A stretch of DNA of 64,000 nt. Origin: Zeugodacus cucurbitae (lineage: Eukaryota > Arthropoda > Insecta > Diptera > Tephritidae). Each line of letters begins with the position of its first letter. Within the stretch, counting starts at the first letter, position 1. Made by a program: the position numbers and the translations under genes. The notes beneath the pieces are model-generated. The model worked only from the letters and a program-made list of their open reading frames with translations. It made no database searches and was not told where the DNA came from. Below, in pieces: positions 1-10,555 of this stretch. The stretch lies in assembly GCF_028554725.1 (NCBI RefSeq), contig NC_071670.1, positions 55,272,501 through 55,336,500 on the forward strand, read 5' to 3'.

Positions 1-238
1 ACGAGGATCTACAACAATGTTTTACGAAAATGATATATGTATATCAGAGGTCTGTAGGAAATTGTGGAAGAAAACCACACCTATAAATACTAGTTCATAC
101 ATACTGACGATTTTTTTGTTGAGCTCTGTTACAATTCTATGGATTTACAAATTGAGTACTGATATAAGCGGTATTCCGACCAGCTCCGTTAGTTCGTTCG
201 CTCGTTAGTCTTTATTCGGTATTTTTTATTTGAAAATT
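1..238. other. Intergenic edge sequence
   Basis: No supported gene. A 63-codon reading frame starts at 17 but shows no recognisable domain and no codon structure distinguishing it from background AT-rich sequence. Confidence 0.5.
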
Positions 239-878
239 TTATTCAAAATATTGGCTGTCGCTAGCTACTACTTTTGACCATCTTTCTAGCAGCATGCATA
301 TTCCGTGACGAAAGAATTCCTCATCTTTCGAGTCGATCCAAATATCAATCCAATTTTTGACTTCTTCATAAGAACTGAAGTGCTCGTTAGCTAGACCGTG
401 TGGCATCGATCGGAACAAGTGGTAGTCAGAGGGAGCAACGTCTGGAGAATACGGCGGGTGAGGTAAGATCTCCCATTTCAGCGTCTCCAAATATGTTTTG
501 AACACCTTTGCGACGTGAGGCCGAGCATTGTCATGCTGTAGAATGACTTTATCGTGTCTTTCCTCGTACTGTAGCCGTTTTTCTTTTAGTGCTCGACTCA
601 AACGCATCAATTGCGTTCGGTATCGATCTCCTGTGATGGCTTTAGCAGCTCATAATATATCACCCCAGCTGGTCCCATTATATGCAGAGCATGACCTTGG
701 CTTCATAATCACCATTCTTAAAACGTTGAAACAATTCGCGACATGTTCTTTCATTTAGGACAGCTTCACCGTGCGTATCCGAAAGCATTCGGTGAGCCTC
801 AGCAGCACTTTTCTTGGAATTAAAAAATAAAAGCAAAATTTCCCGCAAATGTCGAGAATTCGGCTCAAAAAGTGACAA
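239..878 (-). mobile_element. Internally deleted mariner (DD34D) transposase remnant
   Basis: The minus strand encodes both ends of a mariner transposase. The N-terminal part (about 878-700) has the typical helix-turn-helix start, with FEPNSRHLREILL and ERTCRELFQRFKNGDYE. It then runs directly into the late catalytic part: VMLC, a WWDQ-like stretch, HDNARPHVA, then LPHPPYSPDVAPSDYHLF and a C-terminus ending SQYFE. Mariner transposases are about 345 residues. Here roughly 140 residues between the DNA-binding domain and the catalytic core are missing, including the block with the first catalytic Asp. The second Asp (HDNARPH) and the third (in SPDVAPSDYH) remain. Stops and frameshifts at about 610-690 confirm decay. 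I could not define terminal inverted repeats. It is a dead copy, possibly mobilisable only in trans if its ends are intact. Confidence 0.9.
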
Positions 879-1237
879 ACAGATCTCTACAAATATTGTG
901 TTGGGTTAATGTTGACACAAATGTCCAAAATCGTTATAAAACGATTTAATCGACCAGTGCTTGACCATAGACACAACTATTGGAAAACGGTGGAAGCAAA
1001 GTTGTAGACCTAATATTATAGGACTCGACCTTTCATTATAGTCAGTAATCATATTCCGACTGTTGAAATGAGTCTTTTGACTAGATTTCCACATAAAGAA
1101 ATGAAGCACTTATCGAAGAAGCAAATAAGAGTTTAACTTCAAAGTCTCAAGAATAACAAATTAATATTTCTTTGAAATCTCTTGAAATTATTTTCTAAAT
1201 ATCTTTAGGGGTTTAGGTCTTTCTAAGATCTAATTCT
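879..1237. other. Gene-free spacer
   Basis: AT-rich sequence between the mariner remnant and the LINE tail. I see no conserved reading frame, repeat or RNA gene in it. Confidence 0.4.
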
Positions 1238-1350
1238 TCTTCTTCTTGACTGGCGTAGACAGGTATAGCCTGGTCCTTCCATCGGAGTGGAGGTCTCCCT
1301 CTTCCTCGGCTTCCACAAGCGGGTACTGCATCGAACACTTTCCGATCTGG
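1238..1350 (-). mobile_element. Non-LTR retrotransposon 3' fragment with AAG tail
   Basis: Read on the minus strand this encodes a short piece with the GRGRPPLRWKDQ motif. That motif is typical of the extreme C-terminus of a LINE ORF2 family common in flies. It is followed by GTCTACGCCAGTCAAGAAG and an AAG-repeat tail (1,238-1,250 on the + strand reads as TTC repeats). The same tail ends the reverse-transcriptase fragment at 15,538, so both are copies of one family. This copy is heavily truncated and has also lost sequence between the RW motif and the tail. Confidence 0.7.
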
Positions 1351-1799
1351 AGCACTTTCCTCCATTAGAAATTCTAATTACCACACTTAAATTTAAATTT
1401 GTCTGACAAGAAACAAAGTAACTAAAAGACTACCTGGATTAGTCTTTCAGTCATAACCTGCATTTAGAGATTATCTCTTTCAAATTTGAGGTCAAATTAT
1501 TTATATTTCTTTGAGATCTGAGATTTTAGCTATATATTGTCAAGGACCCTTTCCGAAGTTCTTTAACATGACTTAGAATAAACAATAGACCCAAGAAATT
1601 GTATAGCAGAAATATAAAAAATAAAATGGAAGGAGAATTGGTCACGAGATCTTCTTCCTAAGTATTGTTGATATAGCATCTTCAGTTTTTCAATATATTT
1701 TCGAGAAAATAAAGTTTCGCTTGTCAACCGTGTAACTTCGGGTACATACTCGTAACCCTGATTCTTCTCGATGTATAAAATATAATATATATAAGCTCT
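1351..1799. other. Gene-free spacer
   Basis: AT-rich sequence with no supported feature. Confidence 0.4.
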
Positions 1800-2060
1800 T
1801 TCGGTTAGGTTAGGTTAACAGGGAGATCTGTGCGCATATACAAGATCTTACATATACAGCTTTGAGCGCCGACCTTTGTCTTACCAAAAAACACCTAGAG
1901 GATCAGAATGACTCTTCGGAAAAGCGCTTGGAATCTATTATATAATTCGCCAGATTGTCTCGTCCCTAGTTTCAACGCACGTGCACCTATTGGACAATAT
2001 CTAGTAGACACACCAATAATAGCGCCAAATTGAAAGCTTGCTAAGAGAAAGGCACTTATA
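1800..2060 (-). mobile_element. Decayed LINE 3' fragment (RNase H/zinc-knuckle end)
   Basis: This starts with GGTTAGGTTAGGTT on the + strand. It is recognisably related to the fragment at 32,390-32,950: both have a GGCAGATCT/GGAGATCT-like start and the block TTCAACGCA-GTG-C-TATTGGACAAT. On the minus strand that block encodes the CPI-THA-KL type motif of the RNase H to zinc-knuckle region of jockey/R1-like ORF2. No intact frame remains. Confidence 0.55.
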
Positions 2061-2763
2061 TATGAGGCAAAGAATTTCCTACAGACCCTCTAAGTACATA
2101 TCTAAGTATGTAAGAACGCTTGTAACTAATTAGCGCCTCGAAACAAGCGAAGTGTGTAGAAGAATAAGAAAAGAAATGCATAAGTTAAATATACGCCAAA
2201 GCATTGTAATACACCAGACACACTTACAAATAGTATATAACTGAGTGGCATAACTACACATTTGCGTTTACATACATACAAACACACACAGCCGTAAGAG
2301 CAAGTGTAGATAGTGAAATGCCAACTTGAAGAGACCAAAATCGCGCCAATACTTACGAGTACTAAGTAACAGCAATAAACAATTAGTAGACCAAACCGCA
2401 GTAGTGTACTTACACACACATATATATAGACATATACTGACGCTAATATTTTTACTCCACAACTAGCCACAGTGGCAGACATTGGGACGAAAGAAAAGCT
2501 TCGTGCAACAAATTTTCTTGCGAGTCATTTTAGTTACACTTGAGACTTAGAATTGCCGTCGACGTGAGTGCTTAGAAGACGGTCATACCAAACAACCAAA
2601 AAACAAAAGACGATAACAAAAACAAAAACAACACAACATACCAAAACTCAACATATACGAAAGTTATATAAAGAAAGTCTTTTGCGCTTTTTGTCATCTG
2701 CTTCTTCTGCGTTCTTACTGTGCTTACTTGTTCTCTCTAATTCGATTGTAATTAATTACGAAT
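2061..2763. promoter_or_regulatory. Upstream region and putative 5' UTR of first inaF-like gene
   Basis: No coding sequence is supported here. The last 250 bases become rich in AAC/AAA runs and CT-rich stretches, as is common in fly 5' leaders. Long frames on the minus strand at 2,126-2,482 are Cys/Tyr/Val-rich artefacts of CA and TA repeats. I cannot place the transcription start. Confidence 0.3.
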
Positions 2764-2997
2764 ATGTCTACACCCGCACCTGCTGCTGGCGCCAATGACG
2801 CTAATAAAGATGAAGAAATCACTTTACCGAAATCGGACAGTTTCTTCGAGTCGAAAACCTTCCGTCTCATCTCTTTGTTTATATACATTGCGGGCATCAG
2901 TGGTTTGGGCATGACACTGGCCTTGTATCATTTGTTTATTTGGGATTCGCGTATGCCACCGCTGCCGGAGTATAAACATGCGCATCATGTGGGCTAA
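2764..2997 (+). CDS. inaF: inaF-motif small membrane protein, member 1
   Basis: A complete single-exon frame of 77 residues. An Ala/Pro/Asp-rich N-terminus (1-30) is followed by a basic/polar boundary (SKTFR), one hydrophobic segment (about residues 36-58, LISLFIYIAGISGLGMTLAL), and the signature YHLFIWDSRMPP, ending in a short His-rich tail. The helix plus aromatic-WD motif is that of the INAF (TRP-interacting helix) family. In Drosophila, inaF-B is required for function of the TRP channel in photoreceptors. A role as a single-pass channel accessory subunit is therefore likely but inferred. The WDSRMPP ending is shared with the member at 5,726, which marks the pair as a tandem duplication. 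The start is the first ATG of the frame. A canonical AATAAA lies 155 bases after the stop. Assignment to Drosophila inaF-A, B, C or D cannot be made from the sequence alone. Confidence 0.85.
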   Translation: MSTPAPAAGANDANKDEEITLPKSDSFFESKTFRLISLFIYIAGISGLGMTLALYHLFIWDSRMPPLPEYKHAHHVG

Positions 2998-3151
2998 GGA
3001 GCGTCACATATGTGTATGTGTATGTAGGGGAGAAGTGTATGATTGATACGAATACGAATGGAGAGTTTCTAATGTTAAGTGTGATATCCCAGTAGACGAC
3101 CTTGGTGAGTATGACAACACTATATTGTGAATATCTAATGTGTATGTGTAC

Positions 3152-3157
3152 AATAAA
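3152..3157 (+). terminator. AATAAA polyadenylation signal, inaF member 1
   Basis: Canonical AATAAA hexamer in ACAATAAACG, 155 bases past the stop codon. It is the first such signal downstream and is consistent with a short 3' UTR. Confidence 0.55.
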
Positions 3158-3169
3158 CGTCGGACTTCA

Positions 3170-3350
3170 AAAAAGTAGTTTTGAGAAAAACGCGTTTAAA
3201 GCCGTAGCTGTTACAGTTAGAGCGTTAAAGGCCCCGAGACTAATTAAACAATAACTTCAAGAATATTGCTTTAATTTTTGAGGACATATTCTTGAAATGT
3301 TAAACAATAAGATAAAACAAAAAAAAAATCGATTTTTCGAAAGTGAAAAC
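3170..3350. repeat. Dispersed repeat fragment
   Basis: It shares the phrases GAGAAAAACGCGTTTAAA and AAAAATCGATTTTT-CGAAAGTG with the region 46,960-47,120. This suggests pieces of one interspersed repeat. Boundaries are approximate. Confidence 0.35.
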
Positions 3351-3359
3351 CCAGACCCC

Positions 3360-3540
3360 TCCCTTGAATTATCTTTATATTTGGAAATAGGAAAGAGTTA
3401 CACGGTGTAATGTCTGGCGAATATGATGGCTGGGGCATCGTTACAGTATTGCTTTTGGCAAATAATTCACGAACAAGCAACGGTGTGAGAGCTTTTAAAA
3501 CGAAACTTTTAACGTAAATCCCATCCTTCAAGAGCATGTA
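3360..3540 (-). mobile_element. Second mariner-type transposase fragment
   Basis: The minus strand encodes LVRELFAKSNTVTMPQPSYSP followed by DITPCNSFLFPNIK. This matches the mariner block around the third catalytic Asp (family form PQPPYSPDLAPCDFFLFPKLK). Here the usual second Asp of the D34D spacing (PCD) reads Asn (PCN), so the catalytic residue is lost. It differs in subfamily from the remnant at 239-878. Only about 60 residues survive. Confidence 0.75.
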
Positions 3541-5725
3541 TTTCTGTTCATGTGTTAAGTAATCACTATGTTAATCGACTCACCGATTAGATGATTTGTC
3601 AGTTTTAGTAATCTTATTCGATATTGTATCAGCAAATCTTCAGATATCTCTTGTCAATGCGATAATTAATTTCAACCGAAATGTATGCTCGCAAAGTTAA
3701 TCACATGAAGCTACAATATGGCATCACTTAAGAATGGTGATACTAAAAGTAATCTCAATTTATTCAAAAAGTTTTATAACTGGTCATGAAATTTAGGTCT
3801 CACATCAACCAAAAGAGAAGATTAGCCAAAACCGAATGTTAATAATTGAAAATGTGATGATGATTGCTAGACCACTAGAGCATCTCTTGTTTAAGTATTT
3901 AACTGTAGCTTTTTATTAAAAATAATGTAAGCCTGAAAACGTTTAAAACAAAAATTGTGAAAGAATTTATTGATGACATTCATTATTTCATTTTGATTAC
4001 TCATACGCCCGGTATGATCAGCAACTTAGCCTACACTACAAGCAAGGTAAGATATCAAGTGAACTGCTCAACATATGCTCAAGTGAAAACTAGTCCTATT
4101 TGAGTAAATAATTAAATATGTGGAAGGATTATCATAGAATGGATGACCCCAAGGTTGGCAATATTAACCATATTTGGTGGTATCTACTTTTTTTTTTAAT
4201 CATCAGTGATGTCAGTCTTAAAATTAAAAAGATAGTTTATGATTTATCAATTCAACAATAAGACTCCCAAGGGCAAAGAAAGCCAATGCTTCAATATCTC
4301 TCAAATGAAACAGATTTTGTAATTCTTAAAGGTATTGCCATTTGAGTATTTATCATTAGTTCAATAATTCGCCGATTATAACTATTCATCTGGAATTCAT
4401 CCGCATTATATTTTAATGAAATTTAGTTTTAGTTTTTATAATTAAATAAATTCTTAATATATTGGAATCAATAAAATCTGGTTCTAAGATCACGATCTCC
4501 TCCCTTATGAATTTTAGTATTTTATCAACCTCATGCAATCACTTCAATTGTTGATTTTAATAGTTACTCGACTCGAAATATTTCTTATAGTAGTAGTTCA
4601 CTTTAGTATTTTTATGAGTGTTTAAATTCTCTAGAATGTGAAAATAGTCCTGATCCAGCAAATCAATGAGATCCTTCACATTAAAGAGACAATAATGATA
4701 AGAAAATGAACGGGAAATCGGTATTATTAGTTCCAAATTTAAGTGAGAGACAAATATTACAAACAATAATATCTTGATTTTTTTTTGAATAATCTGGAAC
4801 TCATCCGCAATTATTATTTATTTTTTATAAATTTAATTTTTTTTTATAAAACATTTTTCTGACCTGGTTCCTCCAACATTTTTTCAATTATTTTCGCTTC
4901 AAGATCAACTTTTATAAAAATAAATTAAATATTTCAACAGTTGGCAACTCTGCCAGTCGTACAATGAATTCGAATCGCGAAAATATATTTTGTTATAAAA
5001 CTTTATCACTTTATGTAACTTGCTCACTAAAGTGCTGATCTTTTGAAGCACCCTGTATTCAATTCATTGTTTATACTATATATATTCGGTAGCTCATACG
5101 TACTCTCCGCAATGACACACAGTTTTGACATTTTAACTTTTTCGAATTTTTCACAAAAAAGTCCCTTCACATTCGCACACCCTCTTAATTTTGACTGTCT
5201 GTCATCGCCAACAGCGGCGCACTCACTCGCGCCAGTCCCTACACTGGGGCGGCGGATTAATTAACGCCATTAAAGCGAAATTCAGCACCATCAAAACGGC
5301 AAACAACAAAAAGTCAAAAAGTTGACAAAGCAATACGGCAACACGGTTTAATCCTATTTTTCGTTTCACTAAATCCCAAGCAGCCGCACAAACAACCGAG
5401 AGTTCGAGCCATGCACCCACCCATTGGTGGCGATATATCATTTAGCCTGGTGTTTGATGGCTCTGTGTTAATTTCTCAGTATTTCCTGTCATGCGACTCT
5501 ATATTGCCATTAACTTTTTGACAGTTCTACCACAAACGTGTGCGTCCGCATTTTCATCAATTCGCGTTCAACAATTAATTCACAGCTATGTGACTGACTG
5601 ACATATATACATATATATATATATTTTTAAATGCGATTTTGATTTGATTTCCATCAACGAATCACATTTAAATTGCGCCGATCAGCGCAAACACGTCGCA
5701 GACTGCGTGTTGACGTCGCGAAAAA
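3541..5725. other. Intergenic region between inaF members 1 and 2
   Basis: AT-rich with no supported gene. It contains two diverged copies of a block near 4,378-4,505 and 4,785-4,880; both have TCTGGAA-TCATCCGCA and a downstream CTGGTTC. A TGGCAACTCTGCC word lies at 4,942, related to the repeats at 7.85 kb and 19.6-20.6 kb. The final 400 bases (5,300-5,720) have higher GC and many CA/AAC words and probably include promoter and 5' UTR of the next gene. Confidence 0.35.
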
Positions 5726-6115
5726 ATGGCGGAAAATCTAGCGAAAATTGTCAATATAATTGAATCGAGTGTGAATAATAATAATGACGACGGCGATGCG
5801 GACACGACGACGGGTACCACCGCAGAAACAACTGCAACTAGTACGCCAACGGAATCAAGAGGCTCACGCCCAACCACAGTCAGGATATCCACCGGTCATT
5901 TGCCATCGTATCGTTTGCACGATGCTGACGAGATATTGGCGCATAGACCGACTTTTTCAGAGCGTTGCATACGCTATGTCATGGTGTTGATCTATTTGTG
6001 TGGCCTATGCAGTTTGGGCTTTTTTCTATCGATTTATCATATTTTCTTTTGGGACTCACGTATGCCACCGTTGCATAAGAGTATGATTATGAAGAAACCA
6101 CCAGGATATGGTTAA
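5726..6115 (+). CDS. inaF: inaF-motif small membrane protein, member 2
   Basis: A single-exon frame of 129 residues. Residues 1-60 are Asn/Asp/Thr-rich and probably disordered. Residues about 61-80 (HLPSYRLHDADEILAHRPTF) are more complex. A basic step (RCIRY) precedes the hydrophobic helix VMVLIYLCGLCSLGFFLSIY, then HIFFWDSRMPPLH and a basic, Gly-ending tail (MKKPPGYG). The helix and WDSRMPP ending align directly with member 1, about 2.7 kb upstream on the same strand. INAF-family membership is clear. A role as TRP-type channel partner is inferred from Drosophila. The ATG at 5,726 is the first in frame, in the context GAAAAAATGGCGG. An AATAAA follows 135 bases after the stop. Confidence 0.85.
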   Translation: MAENLAKIVNIIESSVNNNNDDGDADTTTGTTAETTATSTPTESRGSRPTTVRISTGHLPSYRLHDADEILAHRPTFSERCIRYVMVLIYLCGLCSLGFFLSIYHIFFWDSRMPPLHKSMIMKKPPGYG

Positions 6116-6250
6116 ATGCGGAATGGTGGAAAATTAAGTGATAGAACGTTATAGGTGTGTGTGTGTGTGATAAAAAATAATAATTTTCTTCAATGTAGAC
6201 ATTCTGTTACTAGATCAGAAAGAGAAAAAATTCAACAAATGCACGCTGTC

Positions 6251-6256
6251 AATAAA
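6251..6256 (+). terminator. AATAAA polyadenylation signal, inaF member 2
   Basis: Canonical hexamer in GTCAATAAATCTG, 135 bases past the stop codon. It lies about 310 bases before the inserted repeat copy at 6,565. Confidence 0.55.
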
Positions 6257-6564
6257 TCTGTGGAATTAAAAATATGGTGAGTCCAAGATCATACAGTAGA
6301 AAGAAAGATATAACCGTATTATCGTTGTTGAATTATGTTAATTATTCGCCAAAAAGATTTGGAGAAAAAAGCGCCCTCTGCTGGCCAGTTTTGGTAAGAA
6401 AAATATTGTTTGTAGTAAAACTGTCAGGATTTCCAAAAAGCGATTTCGAAAACTGGACAGATGCTGAGGTTTCGTAACCGAATTTGTAATTCTTTTAATT
6501 TTTGTGACTGAAAGGCTCATCTATTGGTCGTCTTCATTGGACACATTAAAATGAGTTGGCACCT

Positions 6565-7480
6565 TTTTATACTCTCGCAACAAATGTTACTAAAGAGAGT
6601 ATTATAGTTTTGTTCACATAACGGTTGTTTGTAAGTCCCTAAACTAAACGAGTTAGATATAAGGTTATATATACCGAAGTGATCAGGCTGACGAGTAAAG
6701 TTCAAATCCGGATGTCTGTCTGTACGTCCGTCGGTCTGTCCGACAGTCTGTAAATAAAACTATAGAAATAAAATTTGGTACAAAGGATTGTTCTAGGAAG
6801 GGGCATATTTGGATGTATTTTTTTTTTTGGGAAAGTGGGCACATACATATCTGGTAAACTACTAAAGCTATATCAACGAAATTCTCAGGAGTCGGCATTT
6901 CCTTATATAGTCCAAAAATAGAGGATATTGAATTATAACCACGCCCACCTCCCATACAAAGGTTATGTTGAAAACGACTAAAAATACTTTAATTCAGTAA
7001 GGGAAAACACCAGAAACCTTAAATTTCATTATAAAGAAGGTACAAATTAGTATAAGAAAATGTTAAGTGGATGTGGCTTCGCCCACTTATGAGTCGAAAG
7101 CCATATCTCCGAAACTACTCGACCAATATCAATGGAATTTGACGTGTAATATTTTCCTTGCATCTCAATGATATGTTGTGAAATTTGGCCAAATCGGCCT
7201 ATGTTCGATCTGAATAGTTTACTTTACAATATGTAAAGTGAGCACTAGTGAAGATATCGGAACAGAACTTTGCATAAATACTGCATTTATAGTGTGCCAG
7301 CCCCTTGGTGCTTCTAACCTAATATTATGGTTTCCAACTTTCAATGGACTTTATACAATATATATGACGAATATGTGGGTCAAATTGTGTATTATATAAT
7401 ATAAATAAAGTTAAATAAATAAATTGCGAGAGTATAAAATGTTCGGTTACACCCGAACTTAGCCCTTCCTTACTTGTTTT
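6565..7480 (-). repeat. Dispersed 0.9-1.0 kb repeat, copy A (inverted)
   Basis: One of five copies of the same non-coding element in this window. In forward orientation the element begins ACAAGTAAGGAAGGGCTAAG. A hairpin-forming word TTCGG-(6)-CCGAA and TTTTATACTCTCGCAA follow. It ends in GTCCGTCTGTC-type runs, AACAACCGTTATGTG and a stretch CTCTTAGCAACTTTTG. Copy A is reversed, with the ACAAGTAAGG end at 7,480. It is very close to copy C at 26,583 but lacks about 24 bases present there. The 90-codon frame inside (6,683-6,955) recurs in copy C only because the DNA is conserved; I do not regard it as a gene. Confidence 0.85.
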
Positions 7481-7850
7481 CATTACTTTTTTATGATTTT
7501 CGGAAGTTTTAACGATTTTTTCGATAGCTATGCTTTCTTTAAACTTGATAACGGTCCAATGATCGCTCTCTTTTTCAATTTCCAAAAATTAGAATGTACA
7601 GCGTTACTGTTTCGGTGAGGCTTGGTGAGATTTGTAGTGATTTAAGCGTAAAGTTCTATCTGTATAACCTTTCAATGTGATATATTTAAATAAATGGTAA
7701 CCCTAATTTATTGAATTCTAAAAGAATTTAAGATGTGAAAATTCTGTTCTGAAATTGTTTTAGACTAAAACTTTTTGAAAACCCCTCTGTAACATGTAAT
7801 CATCTTTAATATTTGTTGTAGTTTGTTGTTAATTTCATTTTTCAGGAACA

Positions 7851-7990
7851 TGGCAACTCTGGTTAATATATCTTTTTTTTCTTATTATTCTCAATTGCAT
7901 ATATCAAAAGCCTTCAATTTGATAATTTTTTTTATATATGTACTTATCGTAATAAATATTACTTTTTTCCATAAATATGGCAACTCTTTC
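7851..7990 (+). repeat. Two TGGCAACTCT repeat units
   Basis: TGGCAACTCT occurs at 7,851 and 7,978, each followed by T-rich and then A-rich sequence. The spacing (127) and wording match the longer array at 19,648-20,650, so this is a small sister cluster. Confidence 0.4.
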
Positions 7991-9079
7991 AAAAATTTTC
8001 CGATTTTCTATTATAAAATAGCTATTTCTGACCACTTACATATATTTGAAACACAATTATTACATTTTACATATGTATATTTTTTTCAATTTGAAAAACT
8101 CTCTGCAGCTATAGATTTTGAAACAAGCAGAGTTGCAATTTAGATTTTTTTTTCGGTTTACCAAACTGGTTTTTTTAATATTGGATATACCAGAAAAATA
8201 ATTAGCGCTATCGAATAATATATAAGTTACATATTGTTCGAAGCCTTTTTAGTAACTTACATTGCACTGTGAACACCGCCTTAAATCAATTAGTCACAAG
8301 CACCTTCAAATTCCTATTCAAATCAGTTACCAATTATCACACACACACCCAGCGCATTTAATGCCACACACTGTTATTTAGCAGCTACCAACAAATCACA
8401 GCCATGTGCCGTTATATCACCAAACCAAAGTCTACGACGTTCCATTGAAACGTGCTGCTTGCTGCTGCTTTAAATTTTCCATATACGAGTCTGATTTAGT
8501 CTACCTTAACTAAGCTTATCAGCCAAGCGAGAGTCTTGCTTTAGCTGCTGTTTGGCGGTGGTTTGATTTGATTTGATTTGCCTCGCGCATAACCTGCTAA
8601 CACACTTTTCCAGTGCACGCTTCGTTCATTCACGAGGAAACCTTGCAACGCTAAATCGATATGGATTAAATACACCCTTGTAGTTGTACGAGCTCGTGTG
8701 TATGTGTGACTGCGTGGTGTCGCGGTGTGAGCGCATTCGATTGTGTGTATAACTCTCTTGAGCTCTTTTCTTTATGTCTAAAATATATTGGCAATCGATG
8801 GCGCCGGTAGCGCATTTCGTTAAAATTTAGTTGGAAAAATGTTTAACAAAGAAAACTAATTCAATTATAAATGAAATGATTTCTTTGTGCGAGAATAACT
8901 TTTATTTAGCATACTTATAGGCGTGAGTGAGCATTTTGGTTGGTTGAGAATACAAATCAACATAAAGTTTCTTCGCTTGAAATCTTATATTTATATGAAG
9001 TGTATTAATGATGCATACCGATTCACTTTAAATTTAACCTTCTTAAAATATTAAAGATTGTGTAAAAATCATTGTGATA

Positions 9080-9530
9080 CACACTAAATGTAGGCAACGT
9101 TTTTTGAAACCATTATAAAGTTTGAAAAAATTTGGTTATCGAAAAAATTAGCTGCGTAAGTCTAATATAGTGTTCGAAAAATTCATTTTCATCTCTCAGT
9201 TTTCAGTTATACTTTAACTTTCACTCACTCCTAAATGTAGGCTACGTTTTTTATTCAGTCAAGGCATAGGTTATGTTATAAGGACGTCCCCCCAATAAAG
9301 AACTGGACTACATACTTTTTTTGGGAATTCTTCTGTCTACCTCCTAAATGTAGGCAACTTTTTTGTAGTATATGAACAATAGTAATTTAAAAAATAAAAA
9401 AATACCCAGAAAAGTATAAAAATATCAAAATATTTTATTTTTCAATTAAATTTATTCTCAATAAAAAGATCACACTGCATTATGAATGATGTTATACTCA
9501 GTATTCATTAACGTTGCCTACCTTTATTGT
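9080..9530. repeat. AAATGTAGGCAAC word cluster
   Basis: Three direct occurrences of TAAATGTAGGC(A/T)AC at about 9,085, 9,232 and 9,344 and one inverted relative at 9,511-9,524 (AACGTTGCCTACC) lie within 450 bases. The same word appears inverted at 47,449 and 62,824. This suggests the end or subrepeat of an interspersed element. Confidence 0.5.
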
Positions 9531-10555
9531 TATTGACAGCATTTTTGGTAATTAAAATTCAAACGACTGAACAAAATAGTATTCCCCACCTCTGGAACTA
9601 TTTGTGCCAATAGTTTTCAAACAAATTCAATGCATTTATTAGCTCATTAATTCACCAGCAAATAGTGCAGCACCCCTCCACACCTACATAACACAATTAT
9701 ACCACCACTCCACACACCATTCGTACGTTGCCATGACAGTATATCTAGTTATAAATCAAAAAATTTGTGCCACATTCCTGAGCTTAAAGAGTCAAAGGAC
9801 ACGCCCTAGCGATTGTCAAACGGCGAAAGCGCAAAAAACAAAATCGCCATTGAATGCACCATCGAAGTCAAAAATCGACAGCGACAACGAACAATCGACT
9901 GCTGCGAATACATATGTACGAAAGTGTGTATGTGTGTTGGTGTGTGTGCATGTACTAGCAGCGAGTGCAATAAACTTATCACCGACAGTTGAACATTTTA
10001 TTGGTGGAAAAATGAGGGAAAAAACTCAGCATGTAGCATGAAAGCATAAAAGTTATTAGGGGGAGGTAAACCCAAATCGTCCGCGCTAACCCATATATAC
10101 TTTTCGGAAACTTCAAATACAGCAAAAAGGCATTTATCATTTAAACGGTGCAGCTCAATAAATCTTAAAGTGCAAGCAATGCACTACATGGGTGGAGAGG
10201 AGCGGCGCGGAGCGAGCCAGCGAGTTAGCGAGTGGATAAACGAAATTTGTAAATGTAGGGGCGGTTGTTAAATTTGTATGCATTATATGTGTAGATATAG
10301 TACAAGTGTGTGCGTTTGAGTTTATAAAATATGTTTTGATAATTCAACGAGTTCAAAGAGTTATCTTCGGTATAAAATCTCTCAATTATTGGAGCACATG
10401 AAAAGTTTAGTAGAAATCTTTTTCTGGGAGTTCTTAAAATTAAAAAAAAAATAATCGGAATTATTACAGCATAACCAATCAAATTTATATTTTATTACGT
10501 GAATTTTTTTATCAAATAATCCATATACTTTTGATCTACTCTATGTTGTATTAAA

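Larger units (their letters stand above)
7481..10555. other. Gene-free region with degenerate short repeats
   Basis: No supported gene. TGGCAACTCT words at 7,851 and 7,978 are spaced 127 bases apart. A cluster of AAATGTAGGC words lies at about 9,085, 9,232 and 9,344, with an inverted one at 9,511-9,524. From 9,700 to 10,060 the DNA is richer in CA/GTGT words and contains a 102-codon frame without recognisable domains. Confidence 0.4.

Noticed and set aside
6683..6955. 90-codon frame repeated as a 98-codon frame at 27,175
   Set aside because: Similarity is explained by the shared dispersed repeat. The frame is broken or absent in copies B, D and E and contains simple-sequence peptide.
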